A stretch of DNA of 64,000 nucleotides from Stenopsyche tienmushanensis (taxonomy: Eukaryota; Arthropoda; Insecta; Trichoptera; Stenopsychidae), in assembly GCA_008973525.1 (NCBI GenBank), contig WACJ01000529.1:1674001-1738000 (forward strand). The letters are read 5' to 3'. The notes under the pieces are model-generated. The model worked only from the letters and a program-made list of their open reading frames with translations, searched no databases and was not told where the DNA came from. Shown one piece after another: positions 35,521 through 48,397 of the stretch (positions are counted from its first letter, which is position 1; each line of letters starts with the position of its first letter). Position numbers and translations under genes: made by a program.

Positions 35521-37244
35521 CTAATAAATTTCGCAATTATTATGATCGATATAATAATAAAGTGTATGGAATAAATAAAAAAGTGGTCTTAAAAAAGACA
35601 GCATAATTAAGCTCGCAGTAGCTGATATTATGCACGTACCATAGCATTTCATATAAGTATCTTATATTAAATTTGATCTTATAAAGACAAATACACAATT
35701 TGATATGATTAAATTATTCAAAAAGTGGCATATTCATAAACAAGGATAACTTAATAGAAACTGCCTAAGCAGTTGATTTTGGTGAAGTTGTTTGCGTGGA
35801 ACTTCATTCGGATCACTCGTTTTCGCCGCAGAATTCCTTTATGAAGGATGATTACTACCACGCAAAGGAATTTTCAAAGGAAAGTTCGTCAAAACGAATG
35901 CATAGTTAACAATACACCCTTGCCTCCATGTCTATAATATTAACGAAAGTTATTTAGTTGAAGTGGAGTAACGTAAAAGTTACAAAGATCTTAAATTCAA
36001 TAAGGTGCGTGGCAGGAGTTAATAAAATACTTAAGCGTAATAGTCTGACACATATCTTCGCCGAAAGGTTTCTCATATTAATAAAAGCTTTGCCCGCACT
36101 TTACTAAAAGAGTTATAACGGGCAAGTATCACAATTATTTCGAGAAAAATATATATACTCCATTTTATTAACACTCTCTAATTCAAAAGTATAACAAAGT
36201 ATATATAATTAATCGAAAAACTCTCCGCAAAGTCCGATGAAGGCTGAGGAAGTTCGCCATGAATACAGAATCAAAGTCAAAACCGAAGCTATTATAGCAT
36301 AATTCATCCATATTGAACAAGACTCATATGCAGCTCTAGGCGTTTTCATTACGTGTCGCCATGTGGTGTTTTTAGAAGTGACAGAATGCTAATTAAATCC
36401 TTAGTAAGCGTTGGACTAAAACCGCTGAGAATCTTGATTAACCTGAAAAACTGTTTTTGCCAATTTCCTTTTATCCGTTTTAATTACATTTGAAATCGAA
36501 TATTAAATGTACGATTGCCATATTCCACTTGCAGATTATGTAAATCGGAAATGAAACACGTATATAAATCTTCCAGCAGAAGAACCAGCGATTACTTTAT
36601 CACCAGATATGCTTGGCAAATGCTTTATTAAGACTTAATTTATATATGCACACATATAATAATATTACATGCGATATAAATAAGACTAAACAAAACTCAG
36701 ATGCTTTCTTTGGCACAATCAGAATTAATTTTATACGAGAGAATGGTATATTGGCCCCTCAAATTCCAGATCAGTTCTTAGTAAATTCATCTTATTGTGA
36801 TAAAATATACAAAAGTATTTAAACCAAGATTGACTATTTGTTAAAAATATTCTAAAATTCAGGGCGTATTTCCTATGGACATTCAGATGATCGACTCATA
36901 TAATGTAACCGTGTAAAAAGGTTTTCCATTCAAAATGCAACCCTGATTTTGTGAACTCGGAGGTTTATTTAAATAAAAACACTATCTTGATATTAAGTAT
37001 AAATTAAACAATAAAGTAACCACTATTGTATACGATATGGCTTTATTATCTTTTATATAATGTTTTCTTTCATTTAAAAATGAGATCTTGGAAATATGGC
37101 GGTAATAGCATATTATAAGCTTGGTTAACAATTCTATTTAACTGACAACGATGCCAAAAAGACCTTAAACAGAAAAAGAAGCGACGACAAATATAATATC
37201 AAATGGATAATTCATGCTAGCAAAATTATAAGAAAGATGGCAAT
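35521..37244. other. AT-rich stretch, nothing recognised
   Basis: A plus-strand open frame at 36613-36822 has no recognised domain. No transposon ends or RNA genes seen. Confidence 0.45.
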
Positions 37245-37740
37245 CTATTCCGTGACCATGGGCAGGTCAAAAAGTCCAAAATAATGACAAGAGGCAAATT
37301 CTTTATTTCTACGTAAATAATATGGTTTGCAGTCCGTTTCTATAACAAACAAACATTCAAATGTTTGAATATATTTATGTTCAAACCATATTCGTTTAAT
37401 TATCCGGCTAGATCCGTCAAACAAAACCGTAATTGATTTGGATAGCAATTTACATTTCAAAGTGTTTCGGAGCAGACAACGCATTATTTTAAATTGCAAA
37501 ATTAAATGGGCGGAAGCATACATAACAGTAGACAAAACTTATCCGGCATAGCCGGTTTTTTCCTGACTCGCGCTGTATATTAACCCAGTTATTGAACCGG
37601 AGCAAAAGGATGAGATATACGAACCAACTTTTTAAGCTACCCCAGTATCCCTCGATATCCGGATAGGGATCGAAGGAAAACACGGCCAGAAATTTCCATT
37701 TGTCAGTAGCCGGTTTCCATATCATTTACCGTACAAATTT
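37245..37740. other. moderately GC-rich stretch with overlapping minus-strand open frames
   Basis: Two minus-strand frames (37245-37535, 96 codons; 37489-37725, 78 codons) overlap. The first has no ATG at its start; the second contains FSFDPYPDIEGYWGSLKSWF. No domain is recognised. CCGGCATAGCCGG near 37542-37554 is a near-perfect palindrome. It may be a decayed coding remnant or a regulatory block. Confidence 0.15.
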
Positions 37741-38497
37741 TAGGATTACTGAAATCGGAGCGGCTTCACCATACAAAATGAAACTACTACCTTCTCCCAC
37801 TGAGCAAAATTTATTCTCACTTAAGTATTATACAACAACTAAACAGGACGAGAGTGAGCGAGGAAGTTCCTAGCAGAATTTGATTATTTAATACTGAACA
37901 AATGCGAATATTAATACGCTAACTAACTATTTAAGCAAATAACTCTTTGTGCGAAATCATTGAACTGATCGAAAGTATTTAATGTAAAATGGTTTACATA
38001 AAATATCCCATTTATTTACGCATGAAGATAAAATGAACAATGGGATGCGAAATTGAACTTGAATTCAACGTAGCGTACCACTGAATTCATTTTGATGCAG
38101 TAATATGTTTTTTGTGAAATTCATAACATTCAAAAATTAAAAGCTTTCAAAGCTTATTTAGGTTCAATTATTTTCAAATATCTAAATTGAATCATTGGTT
38201 TTTTTAATGATTTGCACAAAATATTGAATAATTACACTTGTCTCAATCCGAGTTAAGTCTGATATTCTGATTCTTTATTTGATTAACAAAGATAGGGTCG
38301 TCTCTCAGTATTGATTTGTTATTGCTGCATGAAGAGCGAACTTTAGAGTACCCAGGCTGTTCTTTGACCCACGCATGCTCTTCAAAATTAATGATCTTCG
38401 TGGGTTCGTATACTATCGGATGCGAAAAAAGATACAAACAAGGAAGAAAATGATGAGAAGAGAATGGAAGTATGACTTTTTGGCTAAGATCTCTATT

Positions 38498-38573
38498 TAA
38501 GTCTAAGATAACAACCTCAGCTACGAGACCAGGGAAACTGGCAGGAAGAACACGTTTTCCTGCAGTCAAAGCT
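38498..38573 (-). repeat. copy 2 of the unnamed dispersed repeat
   Basis: It is the partner of 34816-34901. The minus strand reads LTAGKRVLPASF where copy 1 reads LTVGRCVLPADL, and the open frame continues to 38243 (about 108 codons, no ATG at its start). The reading frame similarity hints at coding origin, perhaps a retroelement or host gene family, but I cannot name it. Confidence 0.45.
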
Positions 38574-40189
38574 ATCGCATGATTTTAATTATTTTAAAAC
38601 AAATCAAGTAATCATCCATATAAAGCCTCCTAAAGTCATCGCATACCTCCAATAACGTATATACTTACTAAGTGTTTATAAAATTAAGCAAAAATCAACA
38701 TCACTATACCAATATTTAACAAATGTATGGTTAAATGAGGTATATTTGAGAAATGTGCTGTTATGCTGATACTATGGGGAAAAAAGTAATACATACAAGG
38801 TATTGAGCATTTAACAAATAAGCAATACAACAAAAAGTCTTTATTGTAATTTATAATTTTGCAAATCATTGTGTATAAAAAAAGACTATGTCTTATTGAG
38901 ATTAAATTTTTATAACATTTGCATATACGCCCGAAAAAATAGTATTCTTTGGAATTAGATTACGTCAAGATATATTTATAAAAACAAATATATTTTCGTT
39001 CTGATAAGTATCATAAGAAATCTCTTATAATAAGCGAATAAAAGTCGGCATCGTACTCCCATGTCATTCTTCATTCCCGAAAAAATTTATCATTCCATCG
39101 CATTAAGATCAATTTTCATTACTGCATATATACTGAGCTTCGGGGACATATTTCATGTACGTTTTCTGCGTCTACACTTTTCCGGGGGCAAAAGAAGTTA
39201 TATGTAGGACTACGAAATGGAATCTTAATATTGGATACGTGAGATTTTGCGTATATTGGGTCTGAAAGCTGGGCTGAATATGAACTCACTTTCAAGCCAG
39301 GTAAGATAAGCAAATATGAAATTCCTTTCATATATACTCTTACCATATCGACAATCATATTATGCCCCTCCTGCCCACACATTCTGTAATCCATTTCCTA
39401 TTTTTTGCAAAATAATATTTCTGTACAAATCACTGGCAAAATCTATTTTATTTCATGAAATATTTGAAATCGGCAATATTAAAATAATATTTTCGACATA
39501 ACCGAATTTGATCCTAAGTAAATATTAGCCACAATTAGATGGATATTTTTCATCGTATTTTGCATATTAAATATTTGCTCAATGCTTTTGAAAATCCTAA
39601 TAAAGTTTTCATCACTTTCAACCCAACATAGCATAAACAACCTCTCATTTGCATCAAATTACGTAACGATCGTTGAGCGAGGTAATCAACGGACAAACGA
39701 CTTAATCGGTGGTTAAAACAAGATTGAACAACGATCACAACGACAATATTAAATAACGGCGCTCTGTTGTTTACCCTCAACAACAGGGTGTTTAAGTAAT
39801 AGGGGTGCAAATTAAATATTAATAAAACCTATGGAGTTCACCAACACCACCGCCACTTTATTTAATTTTTATATGGTCGACATCCATCAAATATGAAGAA
39901 ATTAAAGCATCTCCTTAAGAAATTTCTGCTAAAGCAATGTTTTCTGATGTTAGTATCGATGCTCTTATAAAAAAAAATGAGAGCGCTCAAAATAATAAAA
40001 CCTCCCATTGTATTTTCGAAAACACACGAAGAAGGAAAAATCGTTTTCATTTTTCACGGGAAAGTCTTAAACAAAGCACAGCTTATTTTTACCCGCTTCG
40101 CAGATTTTTTCGCAACCAATTTAAGAAGAAGCATACAAAGTGCAACATAATGGTACAAGACACGAAAAAAAGATGATTAATATTAATTC
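38574..40189. other. AT-rich stretch, nothing recognised
   Basis: Open frames at 39119-39394 (-), 39550-39810 (-) and 39937-40176 (+) have no recognised domains and partly overlap one another. No repeats or transposon ends seen. Confidence 0.4.
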
Positions 40190-40570
40190 AAAAGTTTACC
40201 ACCCTCCGTCTCCACTCTCGCGAAGGACCTTAATAGAAACGGGCGTTCGAGTTTAAGTCGAAAAGTCTTGAAAAATGAGCAGCGGGCATGGGGGGGGCCT
40301 ATAAAACGCAGATGTGAGGGTTGTAGTAGTGAGGTGATGCAGTACAAATTCGCCCGCTGCTTAGGCAAGGGCCTAACTTTCGAAGGCTGTTTAATTGAGT
40401 CAAATTAAAAGTTTAACAGTAAGGTCCCACAGGAGCACTTTCACCGACCGGCTAAATCACACGCAAAATCTGGGCGTATCCGATGTAAAAATTATGTAAA
40501 TGGCTTCGCCGAGGAAATATTTCCCCGTGCAGCCTGTAATTTTCGAAGTTCAAAGTGAATAAATATTTCT
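40190..40570. promoter_or_regulatory. GC-rich block with TATA box, candidate promoter or enhancer
   Basis: A consensus TATAAAA (40300-40306) follows directly on a G8 run and GGCC. A GCAGTA initiator-like word lies about 40 bases downstream, a little beyond normal spacing. Further right, GGAAATATTTCC (40513-40524) is a perfect 12-bp palindrome. Plus-strand TATA orientation would transcribe rightward, where I find no open frame, so any transcript would be non-coding or have distant exons. Confidence 0.28.
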
Positions 40571-41859
40571 CTATGATATGATTTGCAGCCTTCAAACACT
40601 AACGAATATGAATTAATTTAATAAACCGTTTATTTAAATTTCAATATTATATACGCTATTAATATCGGTGCGCTATGAAGCGATGTGTTACCAATTCAAA
40701 AGCGCATAAGATTTTCAATTTTCAATATCGAAAAAGAAGTTGAGTTTTGTTATGAATTATGAACATATTACACGATTCAGTTAAGTCGAAACAATCATAA
40801 ATTCTTAATACAAACAAAGAAAAAATCTGAATTATATGGTCGAAATCAAAAGCCAAATTATTCTATTTCAAATTAAGGCTCAATAATCAAAGAAAATTAG
40901 TTTTCATTGAAACCTATAACAATTTTAACCCCGTCAAAGCTTTAAGTCTTCACGTTAAGAATCATTTATGCGTTTAATATTTATATTAAACGTTACAGAA
41001 GTATATTTTAATAAATTATTTAATATGAAAATTATTATACATACTAAATGATGTACATTTAGATATCGTTTTGTTAAATTAAATTAGTTTACATTGCTGC
41101 TGGATCAATTGGTCAGTTGGTGCTTCGTGTTCAGAAGAGAATTCCGCCATTAATATGATTATTGATGGAATGCCATAAAGCGAAGTTAAGTCAACACAAT
41201 TTAATATTATTAATCATATTTTCTATAAACATAACGCTTGACTTATATATTTTTTAAAAAAAATTGTGATATTTGCGAGCGTGATTTTTGGTTCGTAACT
41301 CGCCTGATAACGATTTAATAATCTAATGACGAACTTATTATGATTTAAGTCATATGCAGAGTTTATTAGAACAATTCATGGGTAAAATTCATCATTGGGA
41401 GCGACAGAAATGAAAAATAGCAGACTGCTCTACGTGAACTTAATAATATTACATACACACGTTTTGACGTAATAAAATATACGAGTTTCCTTATTAAATT
41501 ATACATGCTCCCGTAGCACGATATGCGACTCCATTTAAAACTTGAACATATTGAACATTAAATTAAACCATGCTGCTTTCTTGGCGCGCAGTTCACAGTT
41601 TTTTGACAGAAAATTTAATTTTATAAGAATCACACAAAACCAGTCGCCAATTTTATCCAATGGAATTTTTGACGCATTTAAAATGTACAAGAAAAAAACG
41701 TATTTAATGCCAGTTAGTCTATTTCTATTGTTATTAAATTTCGAAGGCCGTGTAAATATTCCCGGAAAGTTTCCAGTGTTTATTTGTGTTCGAACTTCCT
41801 GTTTATTTCAACCCTCCGACAGATGCCAATGAAGCAACTTTTTCTGTGCCCTCTCTGCG
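40571..41859. other. AT-rich stretch containing one perfect palindrome
   Basis: CGTTTAATAT (40971-40980), two bases, then ATATTAAACG (40983-40992) form a 22-bp palindrome. The plus-strand frame at 41542-41832 (96 codons) has no recognised domain. Confidence 0.45.
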
Positions 41860-42330
41860 GAGTAAGCAAACTAATAACAGACATTTATTTAATTACTGGC
41901 CAATTTCCAGTAGAGTGGCGATAATCACTGGAACGTCCATCAATCAGTAGGTACCAAAGCGACGCTGAAATTACTACGTCGTATGTGGAATTACACTTTG
42001 ACGGGAACATTTCCCATAACACTGAGCGGTACGCGAAAGTTAAACATGCGTCAGCAGTTATGACCGAGCCTAAAAGCACATATCATATTATATACGTGAT
42101 CATATGTTTAATGCCGAATATCATGAAAATTTTCCAGAAAAAAAAGGTAAATCAGCAAATTACAGTTACTATGAACTTATGTTTACCCAAGCAACTGATA
42201 AGCATTTTTATAAATCGCAAAACTGATGAATGTTCAATTGTATGGATGCCTGGATATGTGCTTCAATTGCGAGCTCGTTTGAATAATATCGATTTGATCA
42301 CTCAAATTCAAAGCAAGCAAATCAAGTGAC
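41860..42330 (+). other. 114-codon open frame in a moderately GC-rich stretch
   Basis: The frame open at 41985-42329 lacks an ATG at its start. Its first half (HFDGNISHNTERYAKVKHAS) reads less like AT noise than other frames nearby, but no domain is recognised and splice signals are not convincing. It may be chance or an unrecognised exon. Confidence 0.12.
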
Positions 42331-44339
42331 CTAATCGCTTATTACCTCAGGCCATGATCCGTATATAATAAAAAGGTAACGCTAAACAAGTGGATACCGG
42401 TTAAAATTTTGATATACAATCGATTATTATGTGTGTGATTAATGGGCTTAATAGAAGTAATTGTGGTTTTTATAGATCCTTATAAAGTGTTACAGCTCTC
42501 AAGCGATGTTTTTCTGTGAACCATATAAGCTTATTAAAGTTTTAACAATATTAACGTCTAGACGAATCCTTCACGAAAATTAACCTAAATGTATTTGTTA
42601 AGGATGACATCAAAATAATACAAATTTAATTTCTCAATTATCAAAGGAATCTCGTCATAAAATATTATTTAGAAATATTAAGGCTATTAATAAATTTTAT
42701 ATTCGTTATATTTCATCCTTTAAATTTAAAGCAAGTGCGCACAATTTCCATAATAAACCAAATGTTGTATTCAAACAAAATTAAATTGCACAGTTTAAAT
42801 AAATACATTTTTTAAATTGCTTTTAATTAAAAGCTTCCGAAAAAAACTACTAATCTAAAATTATATTCCACCATACGATATTTGCTTTAAATAAAATTTA
42901 TTTTAAACGCTTGCAACGAAAAGGCAGCCACGCAAAGACTCCACAGCCGAAATAGCCCGATGATAAATTTGTTTCAGAAAAAAGTTGAATGGATTTTTAA
43001 ACTTCTAAGGGTCATCGAAAAAGGGTTTAATAGCCTTTGGGAGGCGTTTCTTTCAACTTTTATACAGCTCTTTCTCTTTATGAGTGCGTTCCGTAGTCCT
43101 AATAACGATTTTTTTCAGTTCGATGAGTTCTTTCATGTCTCGCGCTATAAAAGTTAAAACGCGATGTGTTGATCAACGCAACCTATATTTAGGGATAAAC
43201 AACATGCCTTTCATTTAGCCAATCTTCAGTTTTCATCGAAAACGAGCAAATATTGCTGTATTTATCGAGCATAGTTGTTCCGGGAAAAAATAATATAGTG
43301 TCGCTGTTGAAATGTAAATTAAGCTTCATATACTCGTTGAGAATTTCGCCGGAGAGTTTTGAATAATTCAAGTATTACATATACGAGTACATTCCGATGA
43401 TACTGGAACATGGATGAGGGATAACGTCTTAAATTTTTTAACGTCTTGGTTTACTATATATTAAATTGTGTCTAATATTTCCATGAAGAGAATAATTTTC
43501 ATCATATTTTAGATGATCGCAATACTTCATCAAATTGAAACTATGTTTTAATGTAATGGGGTTACATCGTACTCTTAATATAAAGATTTAGATTCCAACC
43601 AAAAGTATTAATAATTTTGAATTATCAAAAATATTTATATTTCGAAACGATCGTCTCGATATAAATTTACCCTGATTTTTTGAATTTGAAAAATAAGCAC
43701 TTGCAATTTAAAATCGTACCCAATTCGCGGAATAGTAACTAAATTTCTAATAATAATTAAAATTTATATTTTAGAATAATAATGATAACTCTCCTACGTA
43801 CTTATAGATCCATTCTTACTTAAAATTTCCACTCGAATAAATCTTATTTTAATTTAATCGTATGCGAAAAACGAAGAAAAATCATCACATGAAAAATTCT
43901 TTCCCTAGAAGTCTTCTATATAGATCATCTATATCCGATAATGTTACATTTAGAATAAAATTGTTAAAATACCATCTGAAAAAAACCCAAGTTTGAAAGA
44001 AAATGATGGAATTGTACCCAAAAAAGCATTTTAAAAAAATCTTTCTTAAATCTTGGCTGAAAAAGTGCATATTTCTATGTAACGAAATTTAAAAAAACAA
44101 CCTTATTAAAAAAAAGTCGAAAATATAGATTTTTTACTTGTAAAAAAAAGCTTTACATAATATTAATTGTAATGCTTGTGATCATAGTCTTAGAGTCAAA
44201 CTCAGGATTTTTAAACGAAACCTTGATCACGTTATAATCAGATGCACATTTTTAATAATTTTAATATACAACCTTTTTTATCAATACTATGTGTCAACAG
44301 CCAGCTCTTTTTAAATAACTGAACAACTAAACTGTTCGA
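42331..44339. other. AT-rich stretch, nothing recognised
   Basis: Small open frames at 42960-43157 (+), 43189-43371 (-) and 43885-44070 (-) without recognisable domains. Confidence 0.45.
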
Positions 44340-44465
44340 TTTAATAAAATTCTCTCTTTCGGGCTGCGACTGGCGTATCCATTAATTTTCATTACGCTGA
44401 ATGGAGCAATATTTTTCCCGGGCAATTTTTCCCACGAAAACTACCTTAATTATAATTTGGAACGC
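44340..44465. promoter_or_regulatory. short GC-richer patch with repeated TTTTTCCC words
   Basis: GCAATATTTTTCCC and GGCAATTTTTCCCAC occur 18 bases apart around 44406-44434, following ATCCATTAATTTTCATTACG with two homeobox-type ATTA cores. Possible small enhancer core; motif evidence only. Confidence 0.2.
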
Positions 44466-45599
44466 GAAAAAATAATATTTTAAATTAATTTATATGGCCG
44501 TGATCATATTTTATAATTACTCTATTAATAACAATTTTGTGCGATCCCGACTTAATAAAGAAGGAATCTAACGAAGATGGACACATTTCATACTATGCAT
44601 CTTATAAAAGTAATATATTTTTAAATAAAAATACACTAAAGAAAAGCATGAATTCGTTCCTCGTAGCATTTGAAGTTTTTTTAAAAGACAAAATTATAAT
44701 TAAATTTTTATCTTTGTCCGATATTTCGAACCAATTATCGGGTTCATTATCAAGGATTAACTTGCTTAAAAGCGTTAACTGCGTTCAAATAAACAAAATT
44801 GAAAGACAAACTTGCCGGGTACTCGCTAAATATTTAAATATATATGTGTGAAGTCAATGAAATAAAAGTTTGTCATAATATGCGTTCAACAATACGAGAT
44901 GCATCCAATTTGGAACTGTAATATTGAAAAGCCCGAGTGGTAACAACCCTACAAACTGTATTGCACTTTTAACGAACCATCCAATTAATTAATATTATTT
45001 TGCCACAAAACCAGCTTTACCTCACTTCTAGACTCCAATGGCATTATTTCATTTTCCATGCTCTTGTATTTATGCGCAGAGTTCGGGGACAATTGAAAAT
45101 TACTTCAACCAAAATATTGCATATGAAATTGCTGCGTGGTAAAATTAATTATATGCAATGATTGTAATAAAAATGTATCATAATTTATTGATGAATTTTG
45201 AAATTAAAAAAATGTTTGTCTTCTGTTTATACATATGTAATCAAACAAAGGGATGTTAGCTGACGATGGACGAAATTGACACACGAGTTCAGAACAAAAC
45301 ACCCTCTTGAAATTTGAATAGAAATTTGATTTGGTACATACCCTCATGTATACCAAAACCAAATGGAATCACTTCACAATATTTCGATGATGTGCGATTC
45401 GATTCCACTTTTAACTATTTATGCTTTTAAATAGATTAACATTCAACATATATCCATGTTTATGTATCATACAATAAATTCAAAAATATAAGAATTTATT
45501 TACGTTTTAATTTGATTGTGATTACGCTACAAGAATATGATTATATATCTTCAAAAGGTATACACGACTTATGAAGAGGTAATTTTCCGATGAAAATTG
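44466..45599. other. AT-rich stretch, nothing recognised
   Basis: A 104-codon plus-strand frame (44537-44851) has no ATG at its start and no recognised domain. No repeats seen. Confidence 0.4.
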
Positions 45600-45876
45600 G
45601 GATTCTATTCTAATCACAAATTTTGGCAAAGCAGCGGTCTAGGGGTTGAGGGTTAACAATGAAGCAAAGGCAAATATAATTGAAGGCAGACTGAGTGTCC
45701 GACGAAATTACGTCCGAAATCGAATAATGGACTTCCGTATATGTTCGTAACTACCTTTACACAGAGTACTATATAACTTGAAATGATCAATAAGCTCGAC
45801 CCAATCTACTGGCCTATGGATATCGCATATAAATAACGATGGCACGTAGACGTCTGCAATATGCTACTAAAACCAT

Positions 45877-46074
45877 TTGATTGATTTGGCAACACTTGCA
45901 ATCAAATGTTTACCGCCATATTCGGCACCAGCAACAAATGTCATCCGTACTCGGCTCACGGACAGACAAACATTTGCGAACAAGGAAAGGATGGCACGAA
46001 ATCAATTGATAACAGCAATGGAAGCTTTAATTAAACTGCAAACAATCGAGAGTGAGATTATAAATACGCTCTAA
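45877..46074 (+). other. 65-codon open frame with coding-like composition
   Basis: The frame contains an amphipathic, helix-like tail ERMARNQLITAMEALIKLQT and ends at TAA 46072-46074. The use of GC-containing third positions (for example GCACCAGCAACA and CGTACTCGGCTC) is unlike the AT-rich surroundings. There is a stop only three codons upstream and no early ATG. A decayed transposon, or the last exon of an unknown gene, are both possible; I recognise neither. Confidence 0.15.
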
Positions 46075-47845
46075 TAACAATCGCATACGAAATATCAATC
46101 TGCACAATATGCGCGGTCACGAATCCCATTCTGAAATCTACTGTTATACAAGCACTCGACTACTGAATAGATTGTAATATAAGATATCTAGTTATATTTA
46201 ATCGCTTGGATCATCACCATAAAAGAATGCCATTAGACATGATCCCCCCAGATTCAACAAATGATCGGTCAATACATTAAATAAAAGCGTATGACTTTAG
46301 GTTTTAATTGTATATAATATGAAATAAGAGCTTAGTAAGGGCTGATCTTATATATTTAAGCATGAAGACACTCTTTTAATTGGATCTAGACCATTGATCG
46401 TTGATCTTCCAAATTTGTTGTATATGTTTGTTCCATAAGTTAAATTTGAACACATAAGAATCTTGGAATTATCTTTATCAAGGTGAATTTTCCTATCCAA
46501 ATGTTTAAGCCGATATTGAACCGATATCAATTTAAGTCAATAGCCATCAAAAGATCTTTACAAATCGATATGATTATAATTTAATAATTCCTGTAAACAT
46601 CTACTAAAGTAAATCCGCGATGTTATGTAAAAGAGGTGTTTAAAAAATCATTTATATTTTGACGATCATTTAATAAATATAATTGATGGATTAATGCCAA
46701 AGACATATCGATTTCCATCTGCGAAATAATATCTTTCGTTAAACAAATTTGTGCCACAAACCTTGCTTCTGAAGCCGTATAAATTATATATAAATTATTT
46801 ATCCTTCCTGGAATATCAGGATTTTGTTACAAATTTGAGATCTATACATATAGACAGAAAATGATCCATCAAAACGTTTATCAAATATAGCGGGAAATTG
46901 TAATTAGAAGCTATGCATAACAATTGTTATGCTTCGATACCTACAAGAATTAGTATGGTGTATTATTTTGATTAGAAGGTTATTCAGTTAAAATTACATA
47001 TGTTTAAAGCAATTAATTAATAGTATTCCTTATAAACATTTTAAAAATAATTATGATAAAATATTTTTTAAATTAGTATAATACAACAGACGGTAATCGA
47101 ATGCATGTTGACTGAAAGCTGATATGGCGCGACAGTTGCACACAATTCCCCTTAGTTCAAATTATATATAAAATTCTAGGAACACAAAGGAAATTCTTCC
47201 TATTATATTGCATGTAATGTAATGATACGTTGATGCGATTGTGGAAAAAATTATGCATTGGCTACATGGAAAATATATAGAAACGTAAACAAATGTAAAG
47301 TCATTATTGTTAAAAATAGTAATTATAGCAAAGAAACTGGAAAACTTACAATAAAGACCAAGAACTTCATAATGTATTTATATTATTACAGCTCTCTTGA
47401 GATATCGATATGTCATTGGAAGTTTTAAAAATTATGCATAATCAAGATTTCCTAATGGGGACTTTTGCACCCAAACAATTACGTTGCACATCAATGACTA
47501 TTGAAATCGCATCTCAGGTAATGGAATTTGCATTATCAAAAAAAGAATTATAATTTGTCATATTTTAATAATTAAGGTAAATTAGTCATTCATAGAGGCC
47601 AAATATAATTTATTGAAAATAATTTAAAACTGATTTTCCATATGGGGTAGCACAAACAAGTCGATTTAAATATTACAGTTGAACGAAACTTTGATCATCT
47701 CATTAGTGGAAATATCATTATATACAAAGATAAAGGAGCCTGGCGTCAGTATTGAAATTGGCCTGATTCACTGACCATTTATATTGAACGCAAACATTTT
47801 TCGTTGAAACTAAAATTAGATTAGATTCAGAATATCATAACGCAT
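46075..47845. other. AT-rich stretch, nothing recognised
   Basis: No supported gene, repeat or transposon end. Confidence 0.45.
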
Positions 47846-48130
47846 TTAATCAATCATCGTTTCTGTGCTTCCATTTGCGATACGCAATAATTTCATAGCA
47901 CTATCGACAAATACATAACACATATAAGGAGCAATTTGAGATACGAACTCTCCCCCGAATAATTGTGAATATGTCGTTAATAATAGGAAACGATGCTTCA
48001 AATAATTCCCAAATCGTGAACAAGTGCACAAATTTATGGGCAATGAAATCGCTTTAATATCGGAGCCACAATATATGTTTACTGCTTCTCTCGCGAGGCA
48101 AACACAGGATAAATAAAACAGACGGGACAA
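47846..48130 (-). other. 94-codon minus-strand open frame, no known domain
   Basis: The C-terminal half (QIAPYMCYVFVDSAMKLLRI) reads like a hydrophobic protein segment and the frame ends in a normal stop. The open start has no ATG. I considered an insect chemoreceptor fragment but could not find its signature motifs. Confidence 0.12.
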
Positions 48131-48157
48131 TGGAGGGTTGATTATGTTTAATTATTA

Positions 48158-48397
48158 TTGGTTATTGATGAAAATAAATTGAGTCGTTCGGATGTTCCTA
48201 TTAAAGGCGTGTTTAATGTTTTTGGTATCGATAAGATCAGACTGTACAAGATGATTTGCAATGATGAGACTAAGATTCCTAAACGTCAATATACTGGCAA
48301 AAATGAAAAAAATATAAAAGAAAAAATAAAACGTAATTTGTTATATATTAAGTATCTGCTTGTTATCAACTGCTTAAATTTATCAGACTGCAAGTGA
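48158..48397 (+). pseudogene. possible helix-turn-helix fragment of a DDE transposase
   Basis: The 79-codon frame includes FNVFGIDKIRLYKMICNDET then IPKRQYTGKN. It is reminiscent of the N-terminal homeodomain-like helix-turn-helix plus basic linker seen in several insect DDE transposases (pattern V-x-x-x-L-G-I-S-x-x-x-L-Y-x-x-I-x). The match is to the general pattern only. No catalytic part follows and there are no terminal repeats. Confidence 0.2.

Noticed and set aside
47846..48130. Insect odorant or gustatory receptor fragment
   Set aside because: Hydrophobic segments are present, but none of the conserved C-terminal receptor motifs is readable.
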